DNA of 64,000 nucleotides from Rhodobacter calidifons (GTDB lineage Bacteria; Pseudomonadota; Alphaproteobacteria; Rhodobacterales; Rhodobacteraceae): contig NZ_JAANHS010000002.1 in assembly GCF_011174775.1 (NCBI RefSeq), forward strand, positions 248,001 to 312,000, written 5' to 3'. Positions within the stretch are counted from its first letter, which is position 1; each line of letters opens with the position of its first letter. The position numbers were made by a program, and so were the translations under genes. Positions 16,789 to 24,568 of this stretch are shown in pieces. The notes beneath the pieces were generated by a model. The model searched no databases and was not told where the DNA came from. It was given only the letters and a program-made list of their open reading frames with translations.

Positions 16789-17480
16789 TCCGGCTGGGCG
16801 TGCCGTCCAAGGGGCGGCTGATGCAGGACTGCTTCGACTGGTTCGGCGCGCGGGGCGTGGTGATGAAGCGCTCCGGGTCCGACCGGGAGTATTCGGGCGT
16901 CGTGGAAGGCGTGGAGGGTGTGGTCCCGGTGCTGTTGTCCGCCGGGGAGATCCCGCGCGAGCTGGCCGCCGGGCGGATTCATCTGGGCGTGACCGGCAGC
17001 GACCTGGTGCGCGAGCAACTGGCCGAGGACGAGGTGGCCGAGGTGGCGAAGCTGGGTTTCGGCCAGGCCGATCTGGTGATCGCGGTGCCGAACGTCTGGA
17101 TCGACGTGGAGACGGTGGACGATCTGGACGCCGCCGCCGCCGCCTTCCGCAAGGCGCATGGCCACCGGCTGCGGATCGCGACGAAGTATCATCGGCTGGT
17201 GCGGGATTTCCTTCAGGCGCAAGGGGTTGCGGATTATCAGCTGGTGGACAGCCAGGGCGCGACCGAGGGCACGGTGAAGAACGGGACGGCGGAGTGCGTC
17301 GCCGATATCACCAGTTCGGGCGAGACCCTTCGGGCCAATCACCTGCGTATCCTGTCGGACGGGTTGATCCATTCCAGCCAGGCGGTGCTTTGGGCCAGCC
17401 GGATGGCGGAGTGGTCGGCGGAGGACCGGGCGGCGATGGAGCAGCTGGTGCAGCGGCTGGGTGTCCGGTCGCCGCTCTAG
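16785..17480 (+). CDS. hisG: ATP phosphoribosyltransferase, short form catalytic subunit
   Basis: Catalyses condensation of ATP with PRPP, the first step of histidine synthesis. At 231 residues it is the short form that lacks the regulatory C-terminal domain and needs HisZ, which is encoded immediately upstream. The periplasmic-binding-protein-like fold shows RLGVPSKGRLMQ at the start, LGVTGSDLVRE, RIATKYHRL and the PRPP-binding segment near VDSQGATEGTVKNGTAE. It is the last gene of hisS-hisZ-hisG; the next gene converges 24 bases away. Confidence 0.95.
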   Translation: MIRLGVPSKGRLMQDCFDWFGARGVVMKRSGSDREYSGVVEGVEGVVPVLLSAGEIPRELAAGRIHLGVTGSDLVREQLAEDEVAEVAKLGFGQADLVIAVPNVWIDVETVDDLDAAAAAFRKAHGHRLRIATKYHRLVRDFLQAQGVADYQLVDSQGATEGTVKNGTAECVADITSSGETLRANHLRILSDGLIHSSQAVLWASRMAEWSAEDRAAMEQLVQRLGVRSPL

Positions 17481-17504
17481 CGTGACCGCGGGTCCCCGGC
17501 GGGG

Positions 17505-17924
17505 TCAGTGCAGCCCGAGTTCCGCCAAGGCCTGCGCCAGTTTCGGCGGCAGCGGGTCATCCTTGGCCCGGCCCTTGGGCAGGTCGCGCGGGGCCTCTTT
17601 CGGGTCAAGATAGCGCCAGCCCTGGAAGGGGCGGCGCGGGGCGGCTTCGGTACGGATGACCTCCTGATCCAGCACCAGCGCGCAACGCGGGATGCCGTCG
17701 CCGAGGTTCACCTGTTGCAGGTCCAGGATCCGCTGGCGGCACAGGATCACGCCCTTGATGACCCAGTAGAGCGAGCCCTCCAGCACCTCGGCCTCGCGCT
17801 TCGGCCACATGCGGGTGACGTGGATCGCCCGGCCTTCGGGCCAGTGCGGGCGTTGGCTGTGTTGCCAGTCGATGAGGTCCTCGACCGAGTCGGCGCCGAC
17901 GCAGAGTTTCAGGAGGTGGATCAT
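17505..17924 (-). CDS. DUF1489 family protein
   Basis: A 139-residue protein of the alphaproteobacterial DUF1489 family, function unknown. It opens with MIHLLKLCVGADSVEDLIDWQ and contains HVTRMWPKR and YWVIKGVILCRQRI, all typical of the family. The ATG at 17924 gives the family N-terminus; a longer frame upstream adds unrelated residues. It converges with hisG and is divergent from nrdJ, with 113 bases between. It is not an obvious enzyme, and no catalytic motif is apparent. Confidence 0.85.
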   Translation of the reverse strand: MIHLLKLCVGADSVEDLIDWQHSQRPHWPEGRAIHVTRMWPKREAEVLEGSLYWVIKGVILCRQRILDLQQVNLGDGIPRCALVLDQEVIRTEAAPRRPFQGWRYLDPKEAPRDLPKGRAKDDPLPPKLAQALAELGLH

Positions 17925-18006
17925 GCGGCAGAGCATAGGGCCTGCGGCGGGGGCGGCAAGATTGACCCGAGGGGGCTTGGGGCGTATCTTGGGTCCTTCG
18001 CCGCAC

Positions 18007-18015
18007 TTATCCACA
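18007..18015 (+). promoter_or_regulatory. Consensus DnaA box upstream of nrdJ
   Basis: TTATCCACA is an exact match to the strict DnaA box and lies 22 bases before the nrdJ ATG, in the promoter or 5' leader. DnaA is known to control ribonucleotide reductase genes in E. coli, so a link between replication initiation and dNTP supply is plausible. It is a single box and could be chance. Confidence 0.5.
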
Positions 18016-18037
18016 ACAGACAGAAAGATTCGCCCCG

Positions 18038-20326
18038 ATGTCGCGATTCCATGCCCCCATTGCCGAAGCCATCTGGGACATGAAGTACCGCTTCAAGGAG
18101 GCGGACGGGACACCCATCGACGGCAGCGTGGAGGATACCTGGCGACGGATCGCGCGCGCCCTGGCCGAGGTGGAGAAGGACCCCGCTAAGTGGGAGGCCG
18201 AGTTCTACGCGGCGCTGGAGGACTTCAGGTTCCTGCCTGCGGGCCGGATCACGGCGGGGGCGGGGACGGGCCGCAGCGTCACGCTGTTCAACTGCTTTGT
18301 CATGGGGACGATCCCCGACACGATGGAGGGCATCTTCACCGCGCTGAAAGAGGCTGCGCTGACCATGCAGCAGGGCGGCGGGATCGGCTATGATTTCTCC
18401 ACCATCCGCCCGCGCGGGGCCGAGGTGAAGGGGGTGGCGGCGGATGCCTCGGGGCCCCTGTCCTTCATGGATGTCTGGGACGCGATGTGCCGGACGATCA
18501 TGTCTGCGGGCAGCCGTCGCGGCGCGATGATGGCGACGATGCGCTGCGATCACCCGGACATCGAGGCCTTCATCGAGGCCAAGCGCGACCCCGCGCGGCT
18601 GCGGATGTTCAACCTCTCGGTTCTGGTCACCGATGCCTTCATGGCCGCCGTCAAGGCCGACGGCCCGTGGGAGCTGGTCTTCGGCGGCAAGGTCTATCGC
18701 ACCCTTCAGGCGCGCGACCTGTGGCACAAGATCATGCGGTCCACCTTCGACTATGCCGAGCCGGGGGTGATCTTCATCGACCGCATCAACGCGATGAACA
18801 ACCTGAACTATTGCGAGACCATTGCCGCCACCAACCCCTGCGGTGAGCAGCCCCTGCCGCCCTACGGCGCCTGCCTTCTGGGGTCGGTCAACCTGCCGAC
18901 GCTGGTGAAGGATCCCTTCGACGCGCATTCCGGCATGGACATGAAGGCGCTGGACCGTCTGGTCCGCGTGGCCGTCCGGGCGATGGACAACGTGGTCGAT
19001 GTCAGCCGCTTTCCCTTGCCCGAACAGCAGGCCGAGGCGAAAGCCAAGCGGCGGATCGGGCTGGGGGTCACGGGCCTTGCCGATGCGCTGCTGATGGTCG
19101 GTCTGCGCTACGGGTCCGAGGAGGCCGCGCGCGTCACCGAGATCTGGATGCATGCCATCGCTCGGTCGGCCTATCTCGCCAGCGTGGACCTCGCCAGGGA
19201 AAAGGGGGCCTTCCCGCTGTTCGACGCCGAACGCTATCTGGCCTCGGGCAACATGGCCCGGATGGACGCCGATGTGCGTGAGGCGATCCGGGCGCATGGG
19301 ATCCGAAATGCGCTCCTGACCTCCGTCGCGCCGACCGGGACGATCTCGCTTTACGCCGGGAACGTGTCGTCGGGCATCGAGCCGGTCTTCGCCTATGCCT
19401 ATACCCGCAAGGTGCTGCAAAAGGACGGCTCGCGCACCGAGGAGGAGGTGGTGGACTACGCCGTCCGTCTCTGGCGCGAGAAGTTCGGCGATGCGCCCCT
19501 GCCGGACCATTTCGTCAACGCCCAGACCCTGCCGCCGCTCGACCATGTGCGGATGCAGGCGGCGGCGCAGAAATGGGTGGATTCGTCCATTTCCAAGACG
19601 ATCAACTGCCCGGCGGACATCAGCTTTGACGATTTCAAGGAGGTCTACATGGCCGCCTGGGATCAGGGCTGCAAGGGCTGCACGACCTACCGGCCGAACG
19701 AGGTGACCGGCTCGGTGCTGACGGTCTCCGAGACCTCAGACAAGGTGCCGGGGGAGGCCCCGGATCAGGTCCGGGGCGGGGTCACGACGGGCGAGGTCGT
19801 CTATCTGTCCGAACCGCTCGACCGTCCGGCGGCGCTGGAGGGGCGGACCTACAAGCTGAAATGGCCGGGCACCGAACACGCGCTGTATATCACGATCAAC
19901 GACATCGTGACGGCGGGCCACCGGCGGCCATTCGAGGTTTTCATCAACTCGAAGAACATGGAACATTACGCCTGGACCGTGGCGCTGACCCGGATGATCT
20001 CGGCCGTCTTCCGGCGGGGCGGGGATATTTCCTTCGTGGTGGAGGAACTGAAGGCGGTCTTCGACCCCCGCGGCGGGGCCTGGATGGAGGGCCGCTACAT
20101 CCCGTCTATTTTGGCCGCCATCGGAGGCGTGATCGAACGCCACCTGATCGACATCGGCTTCATCGAGGGCGAGGGGCTGGGGCTGAAATCCGACCCCAAG
20201 GCGGAGCTTTTGCGGGTCGGAGAGGCTCCGAAGGGGAAGGCCTGCCCGGCCTGCGGGTCCTATGATCTGCGGATGGTGGAGGGCTGCCTGACCTGCGGGT
20301 CGTGCGGGCATTCGAAGTGTGGGTGA
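18038..20326 (+). CDS. nrdJ: Adenosylcobalamin-dependent ribonucleotide reductase (class II)
   Basis: Reduces ribonucleotides to deoxyribonucleotides with a B12-derived radical; 762 residues. The ten-stranded barrel core includes FNCFVMG, GGGIGYDFS, the NPCGEQPLPPYGACLLGSVN segment with the active-site cysteine, and VAPTGTISL. The C-terminus (CPACGSYDLRMVEGCLTCGSCG) has a zinc-ribbon-like cysteine set that re-reduces the active site. Start ATG 18038 follows an AGAAAG site. A repeat palindrome lies in frame near residues 565-590, between barrel and C-terminal domain. As the only reductase in this window it may work with or without oxygen. Confidence 0.93.
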   Translation: MSRFHAPIAEAIWDMKYRFKEADGTPIDGSVEDTWRRIARALAEVEKDPAKWEAEFYAALEDFRFLPAGRITAGAGTGRSVTLFNCFVMGTIPDTMEGIFTALKEAALTMQQGGGIGYDFSTIRPRGAEVKGVAADASGPLSFMDVWDAMCRTIMSAGSRRGAMMATMRCDHPDIEAFIEAKRDPARLRMFNLSVLVTDAFMAAVKADGPWELVFGGKVYRTLQARDLWHKIMRSTFDYAEPGVIFIDRINAMNNLNYCETIAATNPCGEQPLPPYGACLLGSVNLPTLVKDPFDAHSGMDMKALDRLVRVAVRAMDNVVDVSRFPLPEQQAEAKAKRRIGLGVTGLADALLMVGLRYGSEEAARVTEIWMHAIARSAYLASVDLAREKGAFPLFDAERYLASGNMARMDADVREAIRAHGIRNALLTSVAPTGTISLYAGNVSSGIEPVFAYAYTRKVLQKDGSRTEEEVVDYAVRLWREKFGDAPLPDHFVNAQTLPPLDHVRMQAAAQKWVDSSISKTINCPADISFDDFKEVYMAAWDQGCKGCTTYRPNEVTGSVLTVSETSDKVPGEAPDQVRGGVTTGEVVYLSEPLDRPAALEGRTYKLKWPGTEHALYITINDIVTAGHRRPFEVFINSKNMEHYAWTVALTRMISAVFRRGGDISFVVEELKAVFDPRGGAWMEGRYIPSILAAIGGVIERHLIDIGFIEGEGLGLKSDPKAELLRVGEAPKGKACPACGSYDLRMVEGCLTCGSCGHSKCG
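19758..19776. repeat. REP-like palindrome inside the nrdJ coding sequence
   Basis: CCCCGGA-TCAGG-TCCGGGG differs by one loop base from the extragenic hairpin at 12044-12062, and the flanking GCGG is shared too. Here it is read in frame as part of GEAPDQVRGG, in a stretch (about residues 565-590) that joins two conserved parts of the reductase. A repeat inserted in a tolerant linker is the simplest explanation. Confidence 0.65.
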
Positions 20327-20359
20327 GGGTCGCGAAGGGAACGCATTCCTAACCTTCCT

Positions 20360-20376
20360 GTTGCATCTCTTGCAAC
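20360..20376. promoter_or_regulatory. Inverted repeat in front of the toxin-antitoxin pair
   Basis: GTTGCA-TCTCT-TGCAAC is a perfect 6-5-6 inverted repeat, 57 bases before the antitoxin ATG. A weaker TGCA-CAA-TGCA dyad follows at 20405-20415. HicB-type antitoxins commonly repress their own promoter through such sites, although this antitoxin is too short to carry an obvious DNA-binding domain. Confidence 0.45.
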
Positions 20377-20433
20377 CGCGGCCATATCTTGGTCGCAGTC
20401 TCGCTGCACAATGCAAGCGAACAGGAGCAACCG

Positions 20434-20691
20434 ATGAAACCCCTTGAATTCTACGTCAAGGCCGTCTGGGACGCCGAGGCCAGGGTCTGGGTCTCGGAAA
20501 GCGACATCATCGGCCTGCATGTCGAGGCCGAAACGCTCGAGGAATTCGAGGCCGCGGCGGCAGAGCTCGGCCCGCAGCTCATCGTGGAAAACCACATCAC
20601 CAAGCGCGACCTGGCGCAGCGGTCGCTGTCCGAGCTGATCCCATGGATCAAGTTCCGTGCCCCTCAGACCGGCGGCGCAGCGGCGGCCTGA
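20434..20691 (+). CDS. DUF1902 protein, HicB-like antitoxin
   Basis: An 85-residue protein with the HicB-like partial RNase-H fold: FYVKAVWDAEARVWVSESDIIGL, then VEAETLEEFEAAAAEL and a helix ending at IVEN. This DUF1902 type usually precedes a HicA-like toxin, as here. AGGAGCAACC precedes the ATG. The gene ends three bases before the toxin start, so antitoxin is made first, which is the reverse of the classical hicA-hicB order. The C-terminus lacks a clear ribbon-helix-helix or HTH domain. Confidence 0.75.
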   Translation: MKPLEFYVKAVWDAEARVWVSESDIIGLHVEAETLEEFEAAAAELGPQLIVENHITKRDLAQRSLSELIPWIKFRAPQTGGAAAA

Positions 20692-20693
20692 GG

Positions 20694-20885
20694 GTGGTCA
20701 AGGGTTTCTACGACGAGGTCGTTCGTCTTCTGGCCGAGGCGGGCTATTACCATGACGGCGGATCGAAGAATCAGAAGTGCTGCCATGACGACGGCAAGCC
20801 GACCGTGACCGTCCCGCACAAGATCATGAGCCGCCACACGGCCAACGGCATTCTGAAGGACGCCGGGATCCAGAAGAAACTCTAG
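20694..20885 (+). CDS. HicA-like toxin (putative mRNA interferase)
   Basis: A 63-residue protein with a dsRNA-binding-like pattern: a helix (YDEVVRLLAEAGYYHDGG), a strand with KNQKCCHDD, then TVTVPHKIMSRHTANGILKDAG, which matches the VPxH...GTLxxILxxAG end of HicA toxins. The usual GSHH segment reads GSKNQKCCH, so the canonical catalytic histidine is displaced or absent; activity is uncertain. GTG at 20694 gives the family length; the ATG at 20643 would overlap the antitoxin by 49 bases. The stop shares CTAG with the convergent gene at 20882. Confidence 0.7.
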   Translation: MVKGFYDEVVRLLAEAGYYHDGGSKNQKCCHDDGKPTVTVPHKIMSRHTANGILKDAGIQKKL

Positions 20886-21769
20886 CGTTTCACCCCATTC
20901 GCCCGCGCCACGAAATCCGTCAGGTGGGGCACATAGTCCTCCGGCCCCGCGCCGCCCTGGGCCACGGCCCCGGCGAAGCTGTTCTTCGCCGCACTCGCCA
21001 TCGTGGTGGTGACGGTGGCGGCGTTGGCCATGCTCTCCAGATAGCGCAGGTCCTTGTAGGCGTTCGACAGGGTGAAGCGGTGGGCTTCGCGGTTGCCTTC
21101 CAGCGCATAGCCCATAAAGGTCTGGTAGAAGCCGCAGTCCATCCGGCCGCCGCGGATCACGCTGTCGAAGGTGGCGGTGGAGATGCCGACCTTGGCGGCC
21201 AAAGCCAGCGCCTCGGCATAGATCGCGGCATAGCCGAGCGACAGGAAGTTGTTCAGAAGCTTCATCCGGTGGCCGTCGCCGACCCGCCCGATATGAACGA
21301 TTTTCCCGGCCCAGGTGGCGATGACGGGCTGGATGCGCCGGAAGACCTCCGGTTCCGCGCCGACCATGCAGTCGAGCGTGCCCTCCCATGCCTCTTTCGG
21401 CGTGCGGGAGAGGGGGGCGTCGGCGAAGTGGATGCCTTTGGCGGAAAGGTCGGTGGCGAGGCGTTCGGTGACGGTGGGGTCGGAGGTGGAGCAGTCCACG
21501 ATCACCGCGCCGGGTTTCAGGTGGGGGGTCATCCTTGCGACGGCCTCGGCCACCTGCGGCGAGCCGGGGAGGGTGAGGAAGATGATCGTGCAGCGTGCGG
21601 CGAGGTCTTCGATGCTGGCCTCTGTCGCGCCGCGCCCGATCAGGTCATCGACGGGCGCGCGGTTGCGGTGGGCGGTGACGGTGAGTGGGTAGCCCTTCGT
21701 CACGATGTTCTTCGCCATGCCGTGGCCCATCAGGCCCAAGCCTGCGAAACCGATGTGTTCCTGGGTCAT
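20882..21769 (-). CDS. NAD(P)-dependent oxidoreductase, 3-hydroxyisobutyrate dehydrogenase family
   Basis: A 295-residue beta-hydroxyacid dehydrogenase. The Rossmann motif GFAGLGLMGHGMA is at residues 7-19, the substrate-binding DCSTSDP near 92-98 fills the place of the conserved DxST, and the catalytic lysine lies in GHRMKLLNNFLSLG near 170. Members reduce or oxidise 3-hydroxy acids such as 3-hydroxyisobutyrate, tartronate semialdehyde or 6-phosphogluconate; the exact substrate is not clear. The ATG at 21769 follows AGGAGACCCCC. It is divergent from acuI and convergent, with four shared bases, with the HicA-like toxin. Confidence 0.85.
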   Translation of the reverse strand: MTQEHIGFAGLGLMGHGMAKNIVTKGYPLTVTAHRNRAPVDDLIGRGATEASIEDLAARCTIIFLTLPGSPQVAEAVARMTPHLKPGAVIVDCSTSDPTVTERLATDLSAKGIHFADAPLSRTPKEAWEGTLDCMVGAEPEVFRRIQPVIATWAGKIVHIGRVGDGHRMKLLNNFLSLGYAAIYAEALALAAKVGISTATFDSVIRGGRMDCGFYQTFMGYALEGNREAHRFTLSNAYKDLRYLESMANAATVTTTMASAAKNSFAGAVAQGGAGPEDYVPHLTDFVARANGVKR

Positions 21770-21865
21770 GGGGGTCTCCTTTCCGGGCAGAGTGCGGCAG
21801 GCGGCGCGGGTTGACAATCCGACTTCCGCCGGGCCGACTGGCGCCGGTCAACACGGGAGGCGATC

Positions 21866-22855
21866 ATGTTCCGCGCACTGGTTCTGGAGAAGGAAGGCGA
21901 TGCCGCCGTGGCGCATCTGCGAGAGCTGGACGAGAGCGCCTTGCCTGCGGGGGATGTGACGGTGGCGGTCGAGTATTCGACGCTGAACTACAAGGACGGG
22001 CTGGCCTTGTCGCCGACCGGCGGGGGGATCGTCCGGTCCTGGCCGCATGTGGCGGGGATCGACTTTGCCGGGACGGTCGAGGCGTCGGAGGATGCCCGCT
22101 ACAGGCCCGGCGACAAGGTGGTGCTGACCGGCTGGCGGGTGGGAGAGACCCATTGGGGCGGCTATGCCCAGAAGGCGCGGGTCAAGGCGGACTGGCTGGT
22201 GCCGCTGCCCTCGGGCCTCACGACGCGGCAGGCGATGGCGGTGGGGACGGCGGGGTTCACGGCGATGCTGGCCGTGATGGCGCTGGAGGAGCATGGGCTG
22301 ACGCCGGACAAGGGCGAGGTGCTGGTGACGGGCGCCTCGGGCGGCGTGGGGTCGGTGGCGGTCGCGGTGCTGGCTGGTCTGGGCTATCAGGTCGCGGCGG
22401 TGACGGGGCGGGCAGAGACGGAGGGGTATCTGCGCGACCTTGGCGCCTCGCGGATCGTGCCGCGGGCTGACCTGGCCGAGACGGTGAAGCGGCCGCTGGA
22501 GAGCGAGACCTGGGCGGGCTGCGTGGATGCGGTGGGCGGCGCGATGCTGGCGCGGGTGCTGGGGCAGATGAAGCACGGCGCCTCGGTCGCGGCCGTGGGG
22601 CTGGCAGGGGGGGCGGCGCTGCCGGCCTCGGTGATCCCGTTCCTGCTGCGGGGGGTGAACCTCTTGGGGATCGATTCCGTGACGGTCCCCTATGAGCGGC
22701 GGGTGCGGGCCTGGGGGCGGGTGGTCGCGGACCTGCCGATGGGGAAGCTGGAGGCAATGGTCCGGGAGGTGGGGCTGGGGGACCTGCCGGAGCTGGGGGC
22801 GGCGATCCTGAGGGGGGCGGTGCAGGGTCGGGTGGTGGTGGATGTGAACCGCTGA
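21866..22855 (+). CDS. acuI: Acrylyl-CoA reductase (AcuI/YhdH family MDR oxidoreductase)
   Basis: A 329-residue medium-chain dehydrogenase/reductase of the YhdH/AcuI type, which lacks the zinc sites of alcohol dehydrogenases. It shows STLNYKDGLALSPTGG, then the NADPH-binding VLVTGASGGVGSVAV near 155-170. In Rhodobacter the enzyme reduces acrylyl-CoA to propionyl-CoA in DMSP and 3-hydroxypropionate metabolism. It is transcribed alone, divergent from the dehydrogenase at 20882-21769. The 3'-flanking repeat begins two bases after its stop. Confidence 0.85.
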   Translation: MFRALVLEKEGDAAVAHLRELDESALPAGDVTVAVEYSTLNYKDGLALSPTGGGIVRSWPHVAGIDFAGTVEASEDARYRPGDKVVLTGWRVGETHWGGYAQKARVKADWLVPLPSGLTTRQAMAVGTAGFTAMLAVMALEEHGLTPDKGEVLVTGASGGVGSVAVAVLAGLGYQVAAVTGRAETEGYLRDLGASRIVPRADLAETVKRPLESETWAGCVDAVGGAMLARVLGQMKHGASVAAVGLAGGAALPASVIPFLLRGVNLLGIDSVTVPYERRVRAWGRVVADLPMGKLEAMVREVGLGDLPELGAAILRGAVQGRVVVDVNR

Positions 22856-22857
22856 GC

Positions 22858-22925
22858 CCGCGCCGCGCGCGGCGCGGTGGAGGCCGCAAAGGATTTCAAT
22901 GGGTTAGCTGTGGACGTTAGGGATT
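22858..22925 (+). repeat. 3'-flanking repeat element, copy 2 (downstream of acuI)
   Basis: This starts with the perfect palindrome CCGCGCCGCGCGCGGCGCGG (22858-22877), then TGGAGGCCGCAAAGGATT, CAATGGGTTAGCTGTGG and CGTTAGGG. It matches copy 1 (13889-13956, other strand) across about 68 bases with few differences. Both copies begin within two bases of a stop codon and point the same way relative to the gene. This copy lacks the terminal T-run of copy 1. Confidence 0.8.
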
Positions 22926-22927
22926 GG

Positions 22928-23260
22928 TTAACTCAAGTTCGGGCTGCAACATCTTTGGCGGCTATCTGGATTTTCCTGGCGAGGGCCTGAGCCGGCGCCT
23001 TTCCATCCCAGCGTCTTGCAGGGTCGGTCGTTCGTGATCCCCGCGATGTAGCCGCGATCGCGCCGGCAGAACCGGCGCGGATCGGTTCCCTTCGGCAGGA
23101 ACTCACGGAGAAGGCCGCTGGTGGCCGCATTCGGCCCGCCCGCTGTGGCGCGCGAAGGGCGGGACCGGAACCCGATCCCGGGTCCGTGATCGAGCCCGCG
23201 TCTCAAGCTGTCACAGGCCTTGCGGAACCGTCCCGGCGGGTCTGCGATGAATGGCGCCAA
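22928..23260 (-). pseudogene. IS30-family transposase C-terminal remnant
   Basis: On the minus strand a 110-codon frame contains NAATSGLLREFLPKGTD followed by TNDRPCKTLGW, which match the end of IS30-type transposases (NENTNGLLRQYFPKGTD ... NxRPRKTLGW). The catalytic core upstream of this is missing and the frame has no proper start, so this is a decayed 3' fragment. The gap from 22926 to 23515 holds no intact gene; its right part (23261-23515) is promoter and leader for the operon at 23516. Confidence 0.65.
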
Positions 23261-23431
23261 CGGTGGCCTTGCGCGGCTGCGACCTGTCGGCGGTGATCCG
23301 GATTGCCGGTCGGAACGCCCGAGCAGGAAGGTCTTGCGCCGCCGCGCCTGACCGGGGGCGGGCTGGGCCTTGTGTCAAAGACCTGATTTCACGAGAGATT
23401 ACTGAAAGGTCCGACGCATCCGAGGATTCTG

Positions 23432-23476
23432 TTGACAGAATGTCGCACCTTCGTGAAGCTTTACTGACAAGTAAAG
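23432..23476 (+). promoter_or_regulatory. Promoter region with TetR-type operator for the nicX-like operon
   Basis: CTTTAC-TGACAA-GTAAAG (23459-23476) is a perfect 6-6-6 inverted repeat of the kind bound by TetR-family repressors. A TTGACA at 23432-23437 could be a -35 element, with the dyad over the -10 region, so binding would block transcription. The TetR gene at 27334 lies in the same operon and is the natural candidate, giving autoregulation. The -10 sequence itself is not convincing. Confidence 0.5.
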
Positions 23477-23515
23477 AAATTCCTCGGCCGGCGAATCATC
23501 AACAGGGAAAGCGCG

Positions 23516-24568
23516 ATGTTGCAGGAACGCGTCGAGGGCAAATGGCTTGCGGCCTTTCGCCGGGTGCTGGCGCTGAACGGGATCGGCAAGGGCACTCCGA
23601 TTGCCATCCTGTCGGAAACCCAGTCGCGGCCCGTGCTGGTCCATCTGTGTGAGCTGGCGGCCTGTGACCTGGGGGCGGAATTCTGCATGATCCGGATGCC
23701 GACCCCGGTGCAGACGGCCCCGGTGCCGGTGAAGTCCACCGGGACCTCTTGGGCGATCCAGGGCAACCGCGCGGTGATCGAGGCGCTGAAGCGGGTCGAT
23801 GTCATCGTCGATTGCACGGTGGAAGGGCTGATCCACGCCCCCGAATGGCCCGAGATCGAGGCGGCCGGGCGCACCCGGCTGCTGGTCATCACCAACGAAC
23901 ATCCCGAGATCCTGGAGCGGACCGAGCCGAAGGCGGAACACGGGCCGAAGGTGGAACTGGGCATCCAGATGCTGCGCGAGGCATCGGAGATGCGGGTGAC
24001 CTCGGCGCTGGGGACGGACCTGGTGGTGGACCTGCGCGGCGCGCCCTGTGGCGGGACGGCGGGGTTCGGGACGGCTCCGGGGTCGGTGGCGCATTGGCCG
24101 GGGGGGCTCTGCCTGGCCTTTCCGGGGCAGAACGCGGTGAACGGGCGGATCGTGATGGGGGTGGGCGACATGAACCTGACGTTCAAGACCGTCCTGACCA
24201 GCCGGATCGATGTGACCATCGAGAACGACTTCGTCACCGCGATCAGGGGCGACGGGATCGATGCGCTGCATTTCCGCGAATACCTGGAGGCCTGGGGCGA
24301 TCGGAACGCCTATGGGATGAGCCATGTCGGCTGGGGGATGAACCCCGGCGCAAAGTGGGTCTCTGCGGCGATGTATGACAAGCGCGACATGCAGGCGGTG
24401 GAGTTCCGGGCCATCGCCGGTTCGTTCCTGTGGTCCACGGGCGCGAACCAGTATGCCGGGCGCTACACCCTGGGCCATTTCGATTTGCCGATGCGCAACT
24501 GCACCATCGCCCTCGACGGGCGCGTCGTCGTGAAGGACGGCGTTCTGCAAGGAGAGCTTGCCCCATGA
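23516..24568 (+). CDS. NicX-like 2,5-dihydroxypyridine 5,6-dioxygenase
   Basis: A 350-residue protein closely matching the NicX type of the M29-peptidase-like fold, which opens the ring of 2,5-dihydroxypyridine using iron and oxygen to give N-formylmaleamate. The iron ligands of NicX correspond to His270 (GMSHVGWG), His321 and Asp323 (GHFDLPMRNC). Length equals that of the Pseudomonas enzyme. GGGAAAG lies before the ATG. Its stop overlaps the next start (ATGA at 24565). The downstream alpha/beta hydrolase could be the matching N-formylmaleamate deformylase. A related aminopeptidase-like function is less likely because the metal-binding set is that of NicX. Confidence 0.8.
   Translation: MLQERVEGKWLAAFRRVLALNGIGKGTPIAILSETQSRPVLVHLCELAACDLGAEFCMIRMPTPVQTAPVPVKSTGTSWAIQGNRAVIEALKRVDVIVDCTVEGLIHAPEWPEIEAAGRTRLLVITNEHPEILERTEPKAEHGPKVELGIQMLREASEMRVTSALGTDLVVDLRGAPCGGTAGFGTAPGSVAHWPGGLCLAFPGQNAVNGRIVMGVGDMNLTFKTVLTSRIDVTIENDFVTAIRGDGIDALHFREYLEAWGDRNAYGMSHVGWGMNPGAKWVSAAMYDKRDMQAVEFRAIAGSFLWSTGANQYAGRYTLGHFDLPMRNCTIALDGRVVVKDGVLQGELAP

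Noticed and set aside
18007-18015. DnaA box plus skew switch as a replication origin
   Set aside because: Only one strict box was found, there is no AT-rich unwinding region with further boxes, and none of dnaA, hemE, parA or other usual origin neighbours is present.
20643-20693. Upstream ATG start for the HicA-like toxin
   Set aside because: It would overlap the antitoxin by 49 bases and add 17 residues without family similarity; the GTG at 20694 gives the normal toxin length.
13889-22925. Inversion between the two 3'-element copies
   Set aside because: The copies are inverted and could recombine, but strand bias and gene order on both sides give no sign that the interval has been flipped.
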